Below are positions 39,432-50,400 of a stretch of DNA of 64,000 nt, one piece after another. Under the pieces are notes generated by a model. The model was not told the origin of the DNA, searched no databases, and worked only from the letters and a program-made list of their open reading frames with translations. Every line of letters begins with the position of its first letter. Position 1 is the stretch's first letter. The position numbers and the translations under genes were made by a program. This DNA comes from Lottia gigantea (taxonomy: Eukaryota; Mollusca; Gastropoda; Lottiidae): assembly GCF_000327385.1 (NCBI RefSeq), contig NW_008710779.1, positions 1,052,811 through 1,116,810 on the forward strand. The letters run 5' to 3'.

Positions 39432-39763
39432 TTTAAAGATGGGTTCCCTTATTTTCATTTATGAAAATGAAAATGCTGATACTTATATGAATAGATAGTA
39501 GAGGTGTTCTAACGACTTGGAAAAATACCAGTTAGTCTCAAAATGTCCATAATTAATTCATAGCAGAAAAATGTTACTAACAGAATTCCAATGAGTGACC
39601 GATCAAGAAAGGTCAAAAAGTCTGTTTTTGTTTACCCAGACACATGGGGATTTATGATGGGTTAAAACTCTTAGATATATGCAATTAGAACATAATATTA
39701 TGATTAAGAATACATGATAATTCATTAGAAACACCAATTAATCAAATAGTTTGCATCTTTAAA
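39432..39763 (+). repeat. MITE family C copy, right end shortened
   Basis: It starts TTTAAAGATGGGTTCCCTTA and is about 85% identical by eye to 50,904-51,281 through GAGTGACCGATCAAGAAA and CACCAATTAATCAAATAGTT. It ends directly at GCATCTTTAAA, skipping the middle of the right terminus. Confidence 0.8.
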
Positions 39764-40363
39764 CGTTATTTTCAAAAGAAGTCTACAAGGAAGGAGAAGC
39801 AACTTATAAAATCTAAAATATCGCAAATATATATACAGTGGTAAAAAGTTCACATTCAAAACCAAAAGCATTATATCATCTGGTGAGTTTGATTTAAACA
39901 CAATCAAGATGCAGTTAGCGATCAGAGGTTCTAAAGATGATACTTTTTTTCGATAAAGATTCACCTCCATAATTCATTTGATATCATAACCTACATAATA
40001 TCCATATTCGAGGTCGATTTGGGTCTTGAATATTTGTAAATAGTCTTCATAGGTATTCGAATTGTACAAACATCACACAATTCCTTCAAAAATACCCAAA
40101 CTAGGAATTTCTCTTTCTATTTCTATATATTACAGAGTTTCAAGAAAATACGTGTCTCTTTTTAAACTTTCTAACGCCGATAATTCTGAACACAATACAT
40201 GGTTTTGAAGCTCAAAGCTCAAACACTTGTACTTTAATTTGCACTTAGTTATTCGTCATTGCAATTGGTCCACATGAAACATAAATACCACGATGCTGTA
40301 TGAAAAGCTATCTAAGATACGTTGTCACATTTGGCACTTCAATTATCTCGTCCTCACTTTGAA
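39764..40363. other. 3' flank of the acid phosphatase gene
   Basis: AT-rich sequence, presumably including the 3' untranslated region of the minus-strand phosphatase gene. No other feature is seen. Confidence 0.4.
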
Positions 40364-43252
40364 CTATGGTGGAACTCTGCGCGGATATATATTAGTTTCA
40401 TACAAAGGTTCCTCCGTATCTGTTTGAATAAAGGATATTGTCATTCCATCAGCGGTAACGTTGGCTACACAAAATCCTCCATTTGTATCTTCATCTCCCC
40501 AATGAAATTTTAAAAGACCTTCAGGAACAGTGTTGGAATTGTCAAGCGTATTGTCAATGGCTGAACCCATACCACATACTATTAGATCTAAATTCATGTC
40601 GTTCGTTCTTGCCTTTTGATGAAGCTGAAAAAAATATATAGATGTTTGATGTTCAAGAACAGGAAGTCTTGCTTATTTACCTCTGATTATTTTAAATTTG
40701 TTCATGCTTGAATACTTTTGCAAAAAAAAACGTTATAAAAGAATTAGAAATAGAACCTAAAAAACATATTGTTTTTACCCAGAGTTTCACGCTATGCGAT
40801 CTTCAGACAACTGGCCTATTTTCAGTCTGTGTCCCTACCCACTGAAGTTGGAAGAGTAGAACTTATTCTCACACGTCGTGACTGAATATCTTAAGTAAGT
40901 TACGTAACGAAGTTCTTACCTGAAAGCTATGATCATGCCCAGCTATATGGGCATTAACATTATATTTTTCTAATAACGGTAGAAATCTTTCAATTAAACA
41001 AGATGATGACCCATGCCAACCAACCGAGTACACAGGCATGTGACCAATCGTTAGTAGATATTTTGCTCTGAAATAAGAAATTTTCAATGACAACCAATAA
41101 CTCACACTTAAAATAGTCTTTTCATGTTGGTCTTTAGGATTATATTGGCGTCTTTATAAAACCACTGCCATCTTTTAGTGACTGTGGTAAATGCATCTTT
41201 TGGTTTCTGGTATATTTGAGAACACCACAAAAGGAAATCTAGATTAAAGATTAAGGGTAATTATGTTCAAAGGTGCAGATAAAGATGCATTAGTATGAAT
41301 TGTCTAAAGCATATATTCCATGGTTGAGTGCTGTTTATGGTTATGATCTACCAGCAACCATATACCTGTATCATTACGAATACCAAGTAAACGTACCTAA
41401 AATAGTTCCCAAAGTAATAAACTGATTGACCAATGGAGAGATATTTTTTTTTATTCCTAGTTAAGATTGCTAAGAAGAGACAGAAAGTAACATTTTAGAT
41501 AGGCAAAACATTGGATGAGATTCAAATCGAAACGGATGAAATCTGATGCCGTAGCTTTCACATCCAGTAAGGAATTTTTCTGATTGACCGTTTGATAACA
41601 AGTTTGGCAGAAGCCTCTCTATTGAGCTTCCTTCCAAATGAAAAGAAAACCTATGTTCATACTTGCTGTTTTTTAAATTGGTTTCCAACCATTCCCATTG
41701 GTGATCAATACCCTCTACATTTTCCATATTTTGAGTTTCTTCTTTTAAACAAAGTATATTAGTATCTATCATTAAAATATCAACAGTATCATTTGTTCCA
41801 GGAATTGTAAATGATAGAGGGTAAAAATAGAATGGAAAATTCCTGAAATTGAATATAAATGTTTCTGCAATATAAATTGTACATGACGCTGAATTTCGTA
41901 GACGTAAGCGAGGTTATTGATAACGTAGTTTGAACGCAATCGAAGACTTTTCCGCGCAGGTTTGAGGTAGGATACTGAAAGTATTAGCAGTTCTCACCCC
42001 TTTCTTGCCTTTAGAGGTACATGTACACGTATTTATATTTTGTTGTCTGTCAACTGAAATTACTGCTCATATAGTTGAGTCGGCATGTCCATTTCGGGTG
42101 GTGATCTCTGGCTTCTCTATCGATGACCTCTTTATTTCATTGCCTGTGCAACTATCTCAGTCTCAACGCGAATAATGGTTGTATTATTTTTATCGGTGGA
42201 ATGCCCGGAATGAAGGGCTCAATAACAAAAAGGGAGCTTAGAACAAAATAATAAAGTATTAAGGGAACAGATACCTAACGTATCTCAAGTGAGCAGAAAA
42301 CCTCCTCATGTCATGGTCCCAGAAACTGAACATCTTCCACCGTCAAGCTATTGCGTCTATCATGGAAGTTTGTGAATGCATTTCAAAATTCTTTGATACA
42401 AGAAAGGTATTAGACGCTGTTATCACAGCTTTTGCTTAATCAAAGATATTGCAATTTGAACTTTCCTATCGTGACTTCGTGATTTGGTTATAATGATAAT
42501 CTTACCATCGGTGCGAACGCTTTGAATATTCTATCTGAGCAGACACATTACCTCTCCAATCATGATTACCAGCTATTATATACCATGGGATATTTAGTGC
42601 TGGATCATCATAAACTTTCTCATAAGTTCTCTATAATATTTCAATTGAAAACAGATATTACTATTATTAAACGTTTTCGTTTTGATGATTTGGGTGTGGT
42701 ATAGAATCTCTCACGAGGGACTATATTGAAACTTTCTTATGTCACTTTTTAAGTCTCCATGAGAGCTTATGATTTTCAATGATATAATGTCAACATATTC
42801 AAGATTCATTGTAGATCTAAGCTATTTAACATAAACGACATATTGCAATAATAGACTTGTTTATTGTTATTAGAAAATTAAAAAATGCGTAAACGATGAT
42901 ACGGTGTATTTTTTGGCTACTATCGAAGGTGATTGACTTTCCGATCTCCGCCTTGAACTTGCAAATTTACCTGAAATCTTTTATCTTCAACATCAACCAC
43001 TCCATCGTCATAAAAATTATCTCCAAGGCTCACAATAAACTGTGGTTTTAGTTTCATAGCCAGATCTGCCATTCTATCAGCCGTGGTAGCAGCTACTTCT
43101 GATGTATAGGGGAATGTTTCTTGACCACCCCAATCACCAAGCATAAAGAATGTCAAGTTGTCTGTACCTTCTAATGGAGAAAGGTACATTGGGCTATGTA
43201 GTTGTACTACTGTAACAATATATACCCGAACAGCAACTGCAATACATAACAT
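40364..43252 (-). CDS. ACP5: Tartrate-resistant purple acid phosphatase (type 5), 5 exons
   Basis: Exons 43252-42971, 42630-42506, 41842-41651, 41067-40920 and 40624-40364 join in phase to about 335 aa, the usual length for mammalian-type purple acid phosphatase. Binuclear metal-site motifs are in order: GDWGG (39-43), SLGDNFY (75-81), GNHDW (115-119), GHMPVYS (208-214) and AGHDH (242-246). These enzymes hydrolyse phosphate esters at acid pH in lysosomes or outside the cell with an Fe-M centre. The start gives a hydrophobic N-terminus ([16 protein letters not shown]) that could be a signal peptide, though the arginine inside it is odd; CAG acceptor-like sites just downstream leave room for a different first exon. 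GHMP replaces the common GHYP. The donor of exon 3 (AG|GTTTTC) is weak but keeps phase and homology. Confidence 0.88.
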
Positions 43253-44589
43253 GAATATTTTTGATAATGGACTAACTTTCGAGTTCTAAGTTCTACTTTT
43301 TTTAAAAACTAAATGGGATTATGCCAAGCAGTACGCAATGAGTCGAAAACTGTAAGGGAGCTACGCAAGGCGTATTAAGGGTGTGGGCCATTGTAAATGT
43401 GTTATTTTGAAGAGAAAATTAAGCACTCTTAATGCCCAAAATTCAATTCCAACCACCTAAAATCCGTTGGCTTCTCGGGACCTCAGGTAGCCCCCAGTCA
43501 CTAGCTCAAGTGCTAAAAGATTTTCTGGCATTGCCTCGCAGAGACGCCTTTCTTGGTCCCCGCCGGTTATTATTTTGGTCCCCGCATCTGGCTTTTCCAG
43601 ATACGGCCCGGAGCTACGTTAAATCTTTTCTATTCGATGTCTAGAATGCAAATGATCCAAGACATACACGAATACGGGTCCTTGAATGCACTTTTATTTT
43701 CAAAGTAGCAACGTTGATCCATTGTCTTATAACACAGTTCAAAAGATATTGTTATGTTTAATGTCATTTTAATGGGTATGTACTTGTTCACTTGTTCATA
43801 AAGACAGCTGTTTCACTTCCCATTTCTTAAGATTTTAATTTCAGTTCATTGATCTCTGTTATTTACAATGTATACTGCAGGTAATTTCGATTTTTTTCTG
43901 CAATGGCTGTTAGAGATATTTTCTGAGAAATTCCCCAGATTCTGCATAAAGTAGAAAATACCGATTTATTGTACAAATCTATATGAAATAGAGAAAACAT
44001 AAAATGAGCCATCGAACAGTGGCCATTTCTATGATTTGGTTTTTCTTTGAAAACATATTTCAAAGACAAAAAAGGACATTTGTCATTGTAAAAACCAACA
44101 TGTATTCGCATGATTTCTTCATTCATCAAGATTCCGAAGGAAATGCTACTAAAACAGACAACTGAAGCTAAATTATGACTTATTTCAAGCCTTCGCGATT
44201 TTCAATGTGCGCGAAGAGATAATTTCTTCTGATTTTGCTATATTTCGGAAATTATCATCAGAGTCAACAAAACTTTTTGGTTCACAGAGCCAATGATTTT
44301 CTTCACTACCATGCCTGATGTGACGCTGTATACTTTATCTGATATTATGAACAAATAATCACTGAAAACCCTATCTGGTGTCATTTTGACCCAATAACGC
44401 CAAAAACCTCATCTTATATCATTTTTATGGCTCAATAATCACTGAAAATTTTATCTGATATTATATTATGACCCAATAAAATGATACAACAATACTCTCT
44501 TGCATATCTTTCTAATGAAATAACAGTGTTATCAGTTCAAGGTGTTGTGATAACGCATTAATAGAGTAGGGTATAGAGTTACTAGTAAA
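43253..44589. other. Divergent intergenic region between phosphatase and rhamnonate dehydratase genes
   Basis: About 1.3 kb that must hold both upstream regions. It includes a locally GC-rich block at about 43,430-43,630 (CTTGGTCCCCGCC and TTTGGTCCCCGC) unlike its surroundings, and three loose copies of an ACCCAATAA/CACTGAAAAC word at 44,350-44,480. I cannot point to a TATA box or start site. Confidence 0.45.
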
Positions 44590-45879
44590 ATGGCGACGAC
44601 GAGAGGTTTTCCCACAATTAAAACTCTTCGAGCTTACACCGTACAAGAAGGACAAGCTGGTGATCAAGGTGCCGATTGTCACGATGTTGCTGACGATCAC
44701 TGGATTAATGGAGCTGGTACACCTATCGCTAATCCCATGTCGATGTACCCATTATACAGTAAAACAAGAAAGTCATGGGGAATCAATGCCTTGGGATCTT
44801 TAGTTATTGAAGTGGAAGCTGATGACGGCACGGTTGGTGTAGGTGTGACTATTGGTGGTGAACCAGGATGTTACATTGCTGAGAAGCATCTGAGTCGATT
44901 TGTTGAGGGTCAAGATCCTCGCAACGTGGAACTGATATGGGAGCAAATGTTTCGTGGAACTGTGAATTACGGGCGTAAAGGACTACCGATTCAAACGATT
45001 AGTGCTATAGATCTTGCAATATGGGATTTACTCGGAAAGCTACGAGGAGAACCAGTTTATGCCTTGCTGGGAGGGAAAACTAAAGAACGGTTACCAGTGT
45101 ATTCCACAACCTCAAGACCAGATCTTGCTAAAAACTTTGGATTTGTTGGAGCTAAAGTACCTTGCCCATATGGACCCTCAGAAGGTGATGACGGACTGAA
45201 GAGAAATGTTGAGTTTTTCAAGGGATGGCGAGAGAAAGTGGGAGATGATTTCCCTTTGATGTTGGACTGCTATATGGCGTTAACGGTACCATACACCATA
45301 AAACTGGCACATGCTTTGTCTCCTTATGGATTAAAATGGATCGAAGAATTTTTGCCGCCGGACAATTATGAAGGATACAAAGACGTAAGAAAAGCATTAA
45401 GCAGTTCCGACATTCTTTTAACATCAGGAGAACACGAGTACACACGATATGGTTTTCAACAATTGCTAAGTAGTCGCTGTGTGGACATTATTCAGCCAGA
45501 TATTACGTGGTTAGGAGGCATTACTGAAGCCAGAAAAGTAGTTGCTATGGCTGCAGCTCAAGATGTATTGGTCATACCTCACGGATCTAGTGTGTACTCA
45601 TATCATCTACAGTATGCTTTTTCAAACTGTCCCTTAGCCGAATATATTAACTTGAGTCCGAATGCTGACGCAATTGTTCCTTATTTTGGAGGCCTGTTTC
45701 CTGATGAACCGCTTCCCAAAGATGGATATATTGATCTTCTAGATACACCAGGCTTTGGTGTCACCTTATCACGTGATAAACTGCACCGACCATATTCTAG
45801 GTCTGAGGAAGAATCAAAGAAGCAGGCAGAGTTGAATAAAAATAATGCAGTTACATCTGAAGCAAAAATGCCTTTCTAG
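44590..45879 (+). CDS. L-rhamnonate dehydratase (enolase superfamily), single exon
   Basis: A 429-aa uninterrupted frame closely follows bacterial RhmD from end to end. Shared blocks include INALGSLVIEVEADDGTVG, YIAEKHLSRFVEG, SAIDLAIWDLLGK, RPDLAKNFGFVGAK and IPHGSSVYSYH. Likely Mg2+ ligands are D226 (LMLDCYM), E252 (WIEEFLPP) and E281 (SGEHE); the His-Asp dyad would be H331 and D304 (IQPDITWLGG); H31 and R60 match substrate-binding positions. The enzyme converts L-rhamnonate to 2-keto-3-deoxy-L-rhamnonate in the non-phosphorylated rhamnose pathway. No signal peptide is visible, so it is probably cytosolic. The tail after about residue 405 is charged and not in bacteria. The start is supported by an A at -3 and the family start; an ATTAAA poly(A) variant lies at 45,952. 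No intron is seen, unlike its neighbours. The exact substrate is inferred from family. Confidence 0.92.
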   Translation: MATTRGFPTIKTLRAYTVQEGQAGDQGADCHDVADDHWINGAGTPIANPMSMYPLYSKTRKSWGINALGSLVIEVEADDGTVGVGVTIGGEPGCYIAEKHLSRFVEGQDPRNVELIWEQMFRGTVNYGRKGLPIQTISAIDLAIWDLLGKLRGEPVYALLGGKTKERLPVYSTTSRPDLAKNFGFVGAKVPCPYGPSEGDDGLKRNVEFFKGWREKVGDDFPLMLDCYMALTVPYTIKLAHALSPYGLKWIEEFLPPDNYEGYKDVRKALSSSDILLTSGEHEYTRYGFQQLLSSRCVDIIQPDITWLGGITEARKVVAMAAAQDVLVIPHGSSVYSYHLQYAFSNCPLAEYINLSPNADAIVPYFGGLFPDEPLPKDGYIDLLDTPGFGVTLSRDKLHRPYSRSEEESKKQAELNKNNAVTSEAKMPF

Positions 45880-45959
45880 AAAGTATTGTGTAGGATCTTA
45901 GAAATATAAGAAAAGAGATATCAAGACAGTTATATTTCAATTTATTGCTTGATTAAACT

Positions 45960-46434
45960 GAACGTTTACGATCAAAGATGTTTTCAATTGCAACCTTAAA
46001 GGAGCAGTATGTAAAATTTCTATAATCAAAAACATCGTAAATTATACCTGAAAATATTGCTAAAGTATGCTATTTATATCTGGATGTATCTATTTGATCA
46101 GACTAAATTTGTTTTAAAAGAGGATAAATCCGTTCAGTAGTTTTAAAACAGCTTCCAACAAGCATAATGTTATTAAATAGTATTGTTAAAAAATTAAGGG
46201 CTGGATTTAGTTAAAACTTTCAGATTCGTTAAGGGACGCATTTCTTTAGATTTTGGTGTAAAGTTTTTAAAAATTTGAGCAAAAAAAATTCGACCCACAC
46301 GAAGCGGAAGGCCCTTTTAAGTCTTTTAAGTTAAAACTTATAGCTACATTATATTTTACTGCTACTGCTAAATATGTGTTGAAATTGCATTGTTCTTGGT
46401 AAGATTACAAATTATGTGGTCCGATTTATACTTG
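45960..46434. other. Gene-free sequence downstream of the dehydratase gene
   Basis: AT-rich DNA beginning with TTAAAGGAGCAGTATG, which resembles the TTAAAGG start of local MITEs, but no paired end was found. Confidence 0.35.
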
Positions 46435-46545
46435 TGCCTGCTAAGGATCCCCCACCTCAAGAAAAATATGAAGGAGAGCATATATTTTAAAATATTACCA
46501 CTGGAGGGGCCCCAACCCACTTAAGTTCCCTTACTCATCTTGTTT
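46435..46545 (+). repeat. Interspersed repeat family F copy
   Basis: The words GAAGGAGAGCATATATTTTA, GGAGGGGCCCCAACCCACTT and TTCCCTTACTCATC match, in opposite orientation, the stretch at 55,895-56,030. Two copies only; family unknown. Confidence 0.6.
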
Positions 46546-47210
46546 TGCATTTAACATTCTTTACTTTGCTATACTGTACTGCAAAAGTTTACGACATGTG
46601 TTACTACTTTAGTCTAGCTGAAATATGCAATTGGGCTGTGGTCAGAAAGAATAGGAGAAGGGTTGCTCATTACATCATTCAATATGTTCATTTAATTGCA
46701 TTTATTTTTTCTCGCTTGAATAGTAGGCATTTTGGGGATGGTTGTGGTTAATAATGGAGCAAAATATGCCATGTCGACCTGACATGCCAATTTATCAAAG
46801 ATGTTTCTGAATAAGATGATGTACTATTTCCAGAAATCAGATAAGACAAATAAAAAATATCAAACAGATATCTACCCACCTACGCCTCGCTATTCAGGGA
46901 CTGTCAGAATATTATGTACAAATATAGAATGTTTAATATTGAAGTACAATATTGTTTCAATCAAATTCATTATCGATAAGCATCGTCTCCTGATCAACAA
47001 AAAAAAGTTTTGAAATATTTCATGAAAATTTGATTACGTTTAGAATGTTAGCAGAGTGGGCACGTCATATTACATGATAGTCTTATCTATTAATCAGTCG
47101 TCATTTTCTTATGTAACACTGGAATGCGAAAAATATAAAATCAAAGATTTAGAGCGAATAAGCTAAGGGTATAATTCCGTTCTGAAACGAAAATCTCATA
47201 AAAAATACAC
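46546..47210. other. Gene-free sequence
   Basis: Two open stretches of about 70 codons (46,545-46,751 and 46,801-47,013) have no recognisable content. No repeat with a partner was found. Confidence 0.4.
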
Positions 47211-47826
47211 ATTAAAGGGACATTTTTTGACCAGTCAAAAGTCTTAGAAACGAGAATTATTTTTAGCTAAGCTCTGTAATAGTGTTTACAGCTCACCGTC
47301 GAAATTTTAGCCTTCAAATCCGTGTGTCAAGAATTATCAGCGTTTGAAAGTTAAAAAGATGAGTCTCCTTTTTTAGAGACACTACCATAATACAGAAAGG
47401 CATAGAAGAGAATTTCCTAGACTAAGATATTTTTGAAGGAATTATGCAATTTTGGTACATTTCTAGTTCTTCTGAATACTGATTACATATATTCAAGATC
47501 AAGAAGCATCTAAGGTGGCACAAATACAACATTTTTCAATTTTAATTTTGAATTAAAAACTTTAATTTTTGCTTGGTGAAAATTAATTTTGAATTAAAAA
47601 ATTAGCTGATAATTCGTGTAATTTTTCATTAATTTTTTTCGTGGTGGAAATTTTTTTCAACTATTTAAAAATTAAAGTTTTTAATTGAAAATTACACGAA
47701 TTATCACCTTGTGAAAATTTAAGTTTTTAATTGAAAATTACACGAATTATCACCTTGTGAAAATTAAAGTTCTTAATTCAAAATTAAAAGTGCAATATGT
47801 CGTATGTGAGCCACTGTCTCTTTAAC
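47211..47826 (+). repeat. MITE-like family B copy with another foldback element inside its right part
   Basis: The left part (47,211-47,510) starts ATTAAAGGGACATTTTTTGA and shares TTAGAAACGAGAATTATTTT, TAGCTAAGC and TTTTAGCCTTCAAATCCGTG with the copy at 57,426. At about 47,515 the match stops and a palindromic AT-rich element follows; a short CTCTTTAAC remnant near 47,817 could be the family B end. The nested reading is inference. Confidence 0.55.
47515..47815. repeat. Palindromic AT-rich MITE (family G)
   Basis: Ends GGTGGCACAAATACAACAT and, reverse-complemented, AGTGGCTCACATACGACAT form terminal inverted repeats. The interior folds back: GAATTAAAAACTTTAATTTT with AAAATTAAAGTTCTTAATTC, plus a duplicated TTGAAAATTACACGAATTAT block about 58 bp apart. 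Only one copy in the window. Confidence 0.65.
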
Positions 47827-48189
47827 TTACCTGTCAACCAAAATATTAGCACTAGTAAATAACAAACATTTCTTTTTGATCCCATCATATCTATGAAACA
47901 TGTCAACTGTTTAATTCCATATGTATCATTTGTATGAACATTATTTTATCATTTTAATTCTGAACACTAATCGATGCTTTTCTTCAAAACAACATATAAT
48001 TTAAAGGAAAGTTATTCACCAACAAATGTACTAAAGTAAACAGCATTGAAGTTATAGGTACCAAATCAATTGAAAATAGTTAACAATAAAAAATCAATTT
48101 TGAATAAATTAGTTTCATTCACAAGAAATCTGTTGGTAAGAAACACAATATACTTAATAATGACTTATTGATTATACAACGTTTCCGTC

Positions 48190-48445
48190 TGTCTGTGATG
48201 CAAATTAGAGGGGCTGGCATGGAAAAAGCTCCTAGTCTTTCAGATGGGATATTAAATCGAGGCCCCGTGTGCTACGGAATGTGCACGGTAAAGATCTCTC
48301 GACAGTTGGAAATCGAAAAAGAACAGGCTAATGCAACTGTCCTGGCAAATTTTGGTATTGCACTCTGCATGGCGTTGCCCGTCTTCATTAGCCCACTTGG
48401 CGCAGAAAAGTGTAATTTCATTTTGATTACAAAAGCCTTTGACCT
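48190..48445 (+). repeat. Fullest copy of interspersed repeat family E (SINE-like)
   Basis: Head: GAGGGGCTGGCATGGAAAAA, then GGGATATTAAATCGAGGCCC and a short GTGCACGGTAAAGATC segment. Tail: GCATGGCGTTGCCCGTCTTC, ATTAGCCCACTTGGCGCAGA. Head parts recur at 58,120; tail parts at 36,533, 60,120 and 61,550. The size and modular copies look SINE-like, but no clear pol III boxes or poly(A)-like tail were found. The 141-codon open stretch over it (48,168-48,593) is repeat-derived. Confidence 0.65.
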
Positions 48446-48599
48446 TTACTTATTGACAAAAATCACTGTTATCCTATTGAGTGTGATAAGCGAAATGAGT
48501 TTTCAATTCCTTAAGAATTGTTTTCAGTATGCTCACCACTTTAGTAGGTGTTTTCACCTATACATAATACAACCACATGAAAACGGAATTTAGGAAGAC

Positions 48600-49755
48600 T
48601 CCCTTGACATTAGAAATGACATTATCCATTCCAATTGAATGAAACTTGGATGGAAATTGATATAGATTTATGTTCTCTCTGACATTTTAAAGTTGACTAT
48701 AAATCCGATGGAGATGTTCTTATTTTCTAAGGGATGCACAACTCATCGAATTTGGGAGAAATATCAAAGCAGTAGGCGCACTCATGAACCCACGCCATAA
48801 TGAAATCCGTCGAGCTGAGGTTTGGCTTTAGAAAATGTATTAAGGAATACATTATCGATAAAGTCTTAACACGATTTATCCCCAGTTGTCAATTTATTGA
48901 ATCTATTGTAGTTGCTAATGCTTCAAACAGTGAGTTATGCAAGTTATGCAGATGTCACAAGAAAACTGATCGTTTTTCGCAATCTGTTTTTAAGAGAAGT
49001 AAAAGTTTCTTTGTTGAAGCAAAAAAAAAAAAACATACGTGAAACTTAATTTTCGGCAGGTTTTATTGACATATTCATTGAATTAAGTATTGCATTTTGC
49101 TTATTTTTATTCTTATACTCAGATTGATTTTGTGTTACTGTGTAGATTTCAGAAGGTTAATCTATGTTTTTATGTTCAATCAATATGTTTTGAAAGAAAA
49201 GTAGTAGGTAACAGACTGAAGATCAGGTAAACAAAACAAAGATCGTTGCCAAAGATCGGGGAATTTGATCTCTGAAATTGCATTTTCTTTCGGATTTTGT
49301 GAAATTATGAGAGATTTTCATGCTGAGGAATATTCCTAAAAATAGTTGTTTTGTGTGCAGAGACAGTCTAACTGATGTTGATAAAATGTACTGGTTTACT
49401 TTCCAAATCTAGACCAAAAATAGGCATGCAAAAACCCCAAAAGGGAGAGAGAAAGAAGATTTCTAAAAAATAGCCTAGACTACATTCGTATGCAAAAATT
49501 GTTGATGTTGAATGTTGGTCCAGAAACTAAGTAATGGCTATATTGGAAAGTTTTTCAACGAGATTTCTTGAAGAAGTTATAAAATGTTGAATTTCGTGAT
49601 TTAACATGGAAACAGATGGTAAATGAATTTCGAGTCCTGGTCGTTTGTACTAGTTTGACAGTGGTTACTTCCCTTTAATAATTATCTTAAAACAAGACAC
49701 ACAAATCTATATTTTTTTAGTTTACTATATAATTTGCGTCTAACATGAAACTTTA
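48600..49755. other. Gene-free sequence
   Basis: No gene supported. The 80-codon open stretch at 48,800-49,042 ends in a poly-A-coded lysine run and has no family resemblance. Confidence 0.4.
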
Positions 49756-50170
49756 TGAGAGATATTTAAAAACGACCTCTGTCATTACAACCATACTCTT
49801 AGTACCATTTAGTTTCAGATTTCTCTCTTTATCAAAATCTAATATATAGATATTTGAAACTCGTGCCCGATTTTCGTCTGTTAACACAACATCTTGACCT
49901 GTTAAACTTTTTAAAAATACATATATCACTGTACTATAATAGACAATTAGCAAAAATGAGGGCAATGTTATTGCGAAATACTTTTTGAATGCAAACGGTT
50001 GTCAAATACATGATTGTGAAAATGAAATAGAGGAATAGATCCTGCAATAGTTTATGAACATTTTGCCAGGACAGCGACATAAGCGATCGAAGCTTGAGAA
50101 TCAATGTAGAACCGTTGTAGACACTGGTCTGTATCAGCGTGCATTTATGCATTATCCAATCATTACGCCT
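49756..50170 (-). pseudogene. Decayed class A GPCR fragment
   Basis: Downstream of a good splice acceptor (TATTGTATTTTCAG ending at about 50,170) the minus strand reads NDWIMHKCTLIQTSVYNGS then TLIL, matching TM3 spacing of rhodopsin-type receptors (W, conserved Cys, S, L). In another frame follows SSFDRLCRCPGKMF, like the SxDRY end of TM3. Then KYFAITLPSFLLIVYYS and TVIYVFLKS resemble TM5, and KLNGTKSMVVMTE the start of TM6. Only about 20 codons separate the DRY-like motif from TM5, so TM4 and loop 2 are missing. The frame changes at least once. The likely origin is a peptide-type receptor; the ligand cannot be told. Confidence 0.45.
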
Positions 50171-50244
50171 GAAAATACAATAAGCAAATTCAGTCTTGTT
50201 TAATATCGAGATCATACGAAAGATAATGTCAAACATGTAAGTTT

Positions 50245-50400
50245 GTTAAAGGGCATGATACACCATTTTCGGAAGTTAACTTACCTTGCTTCTCCTAGCA
50301 TTACGTGTTTTTTCGAAGAATTGTGCGATGTTTATACAGTTCTCAAGGCCATGTACATTTTTTCAAGACCCAAATCAACTATGCCTGACACATAGACAGA
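50245..50400 (+). repeat. Very diverged family B copy
   Basis: It starts TTAAAGGGCATGATACACCA and later has GAAGAATTGTGCGATGTTTA and CAAGACCCAAATCAAC, the same order of words as 13,311-13,530. It is weaker than the other copies. Confidence 0.35.

Noticed and set aside
48168-48593. 141-codon open stretch on the plus strand
   Set aside because: It coincides with interspersed repeat family E; the same words occur in non-coding copies elsewhere.
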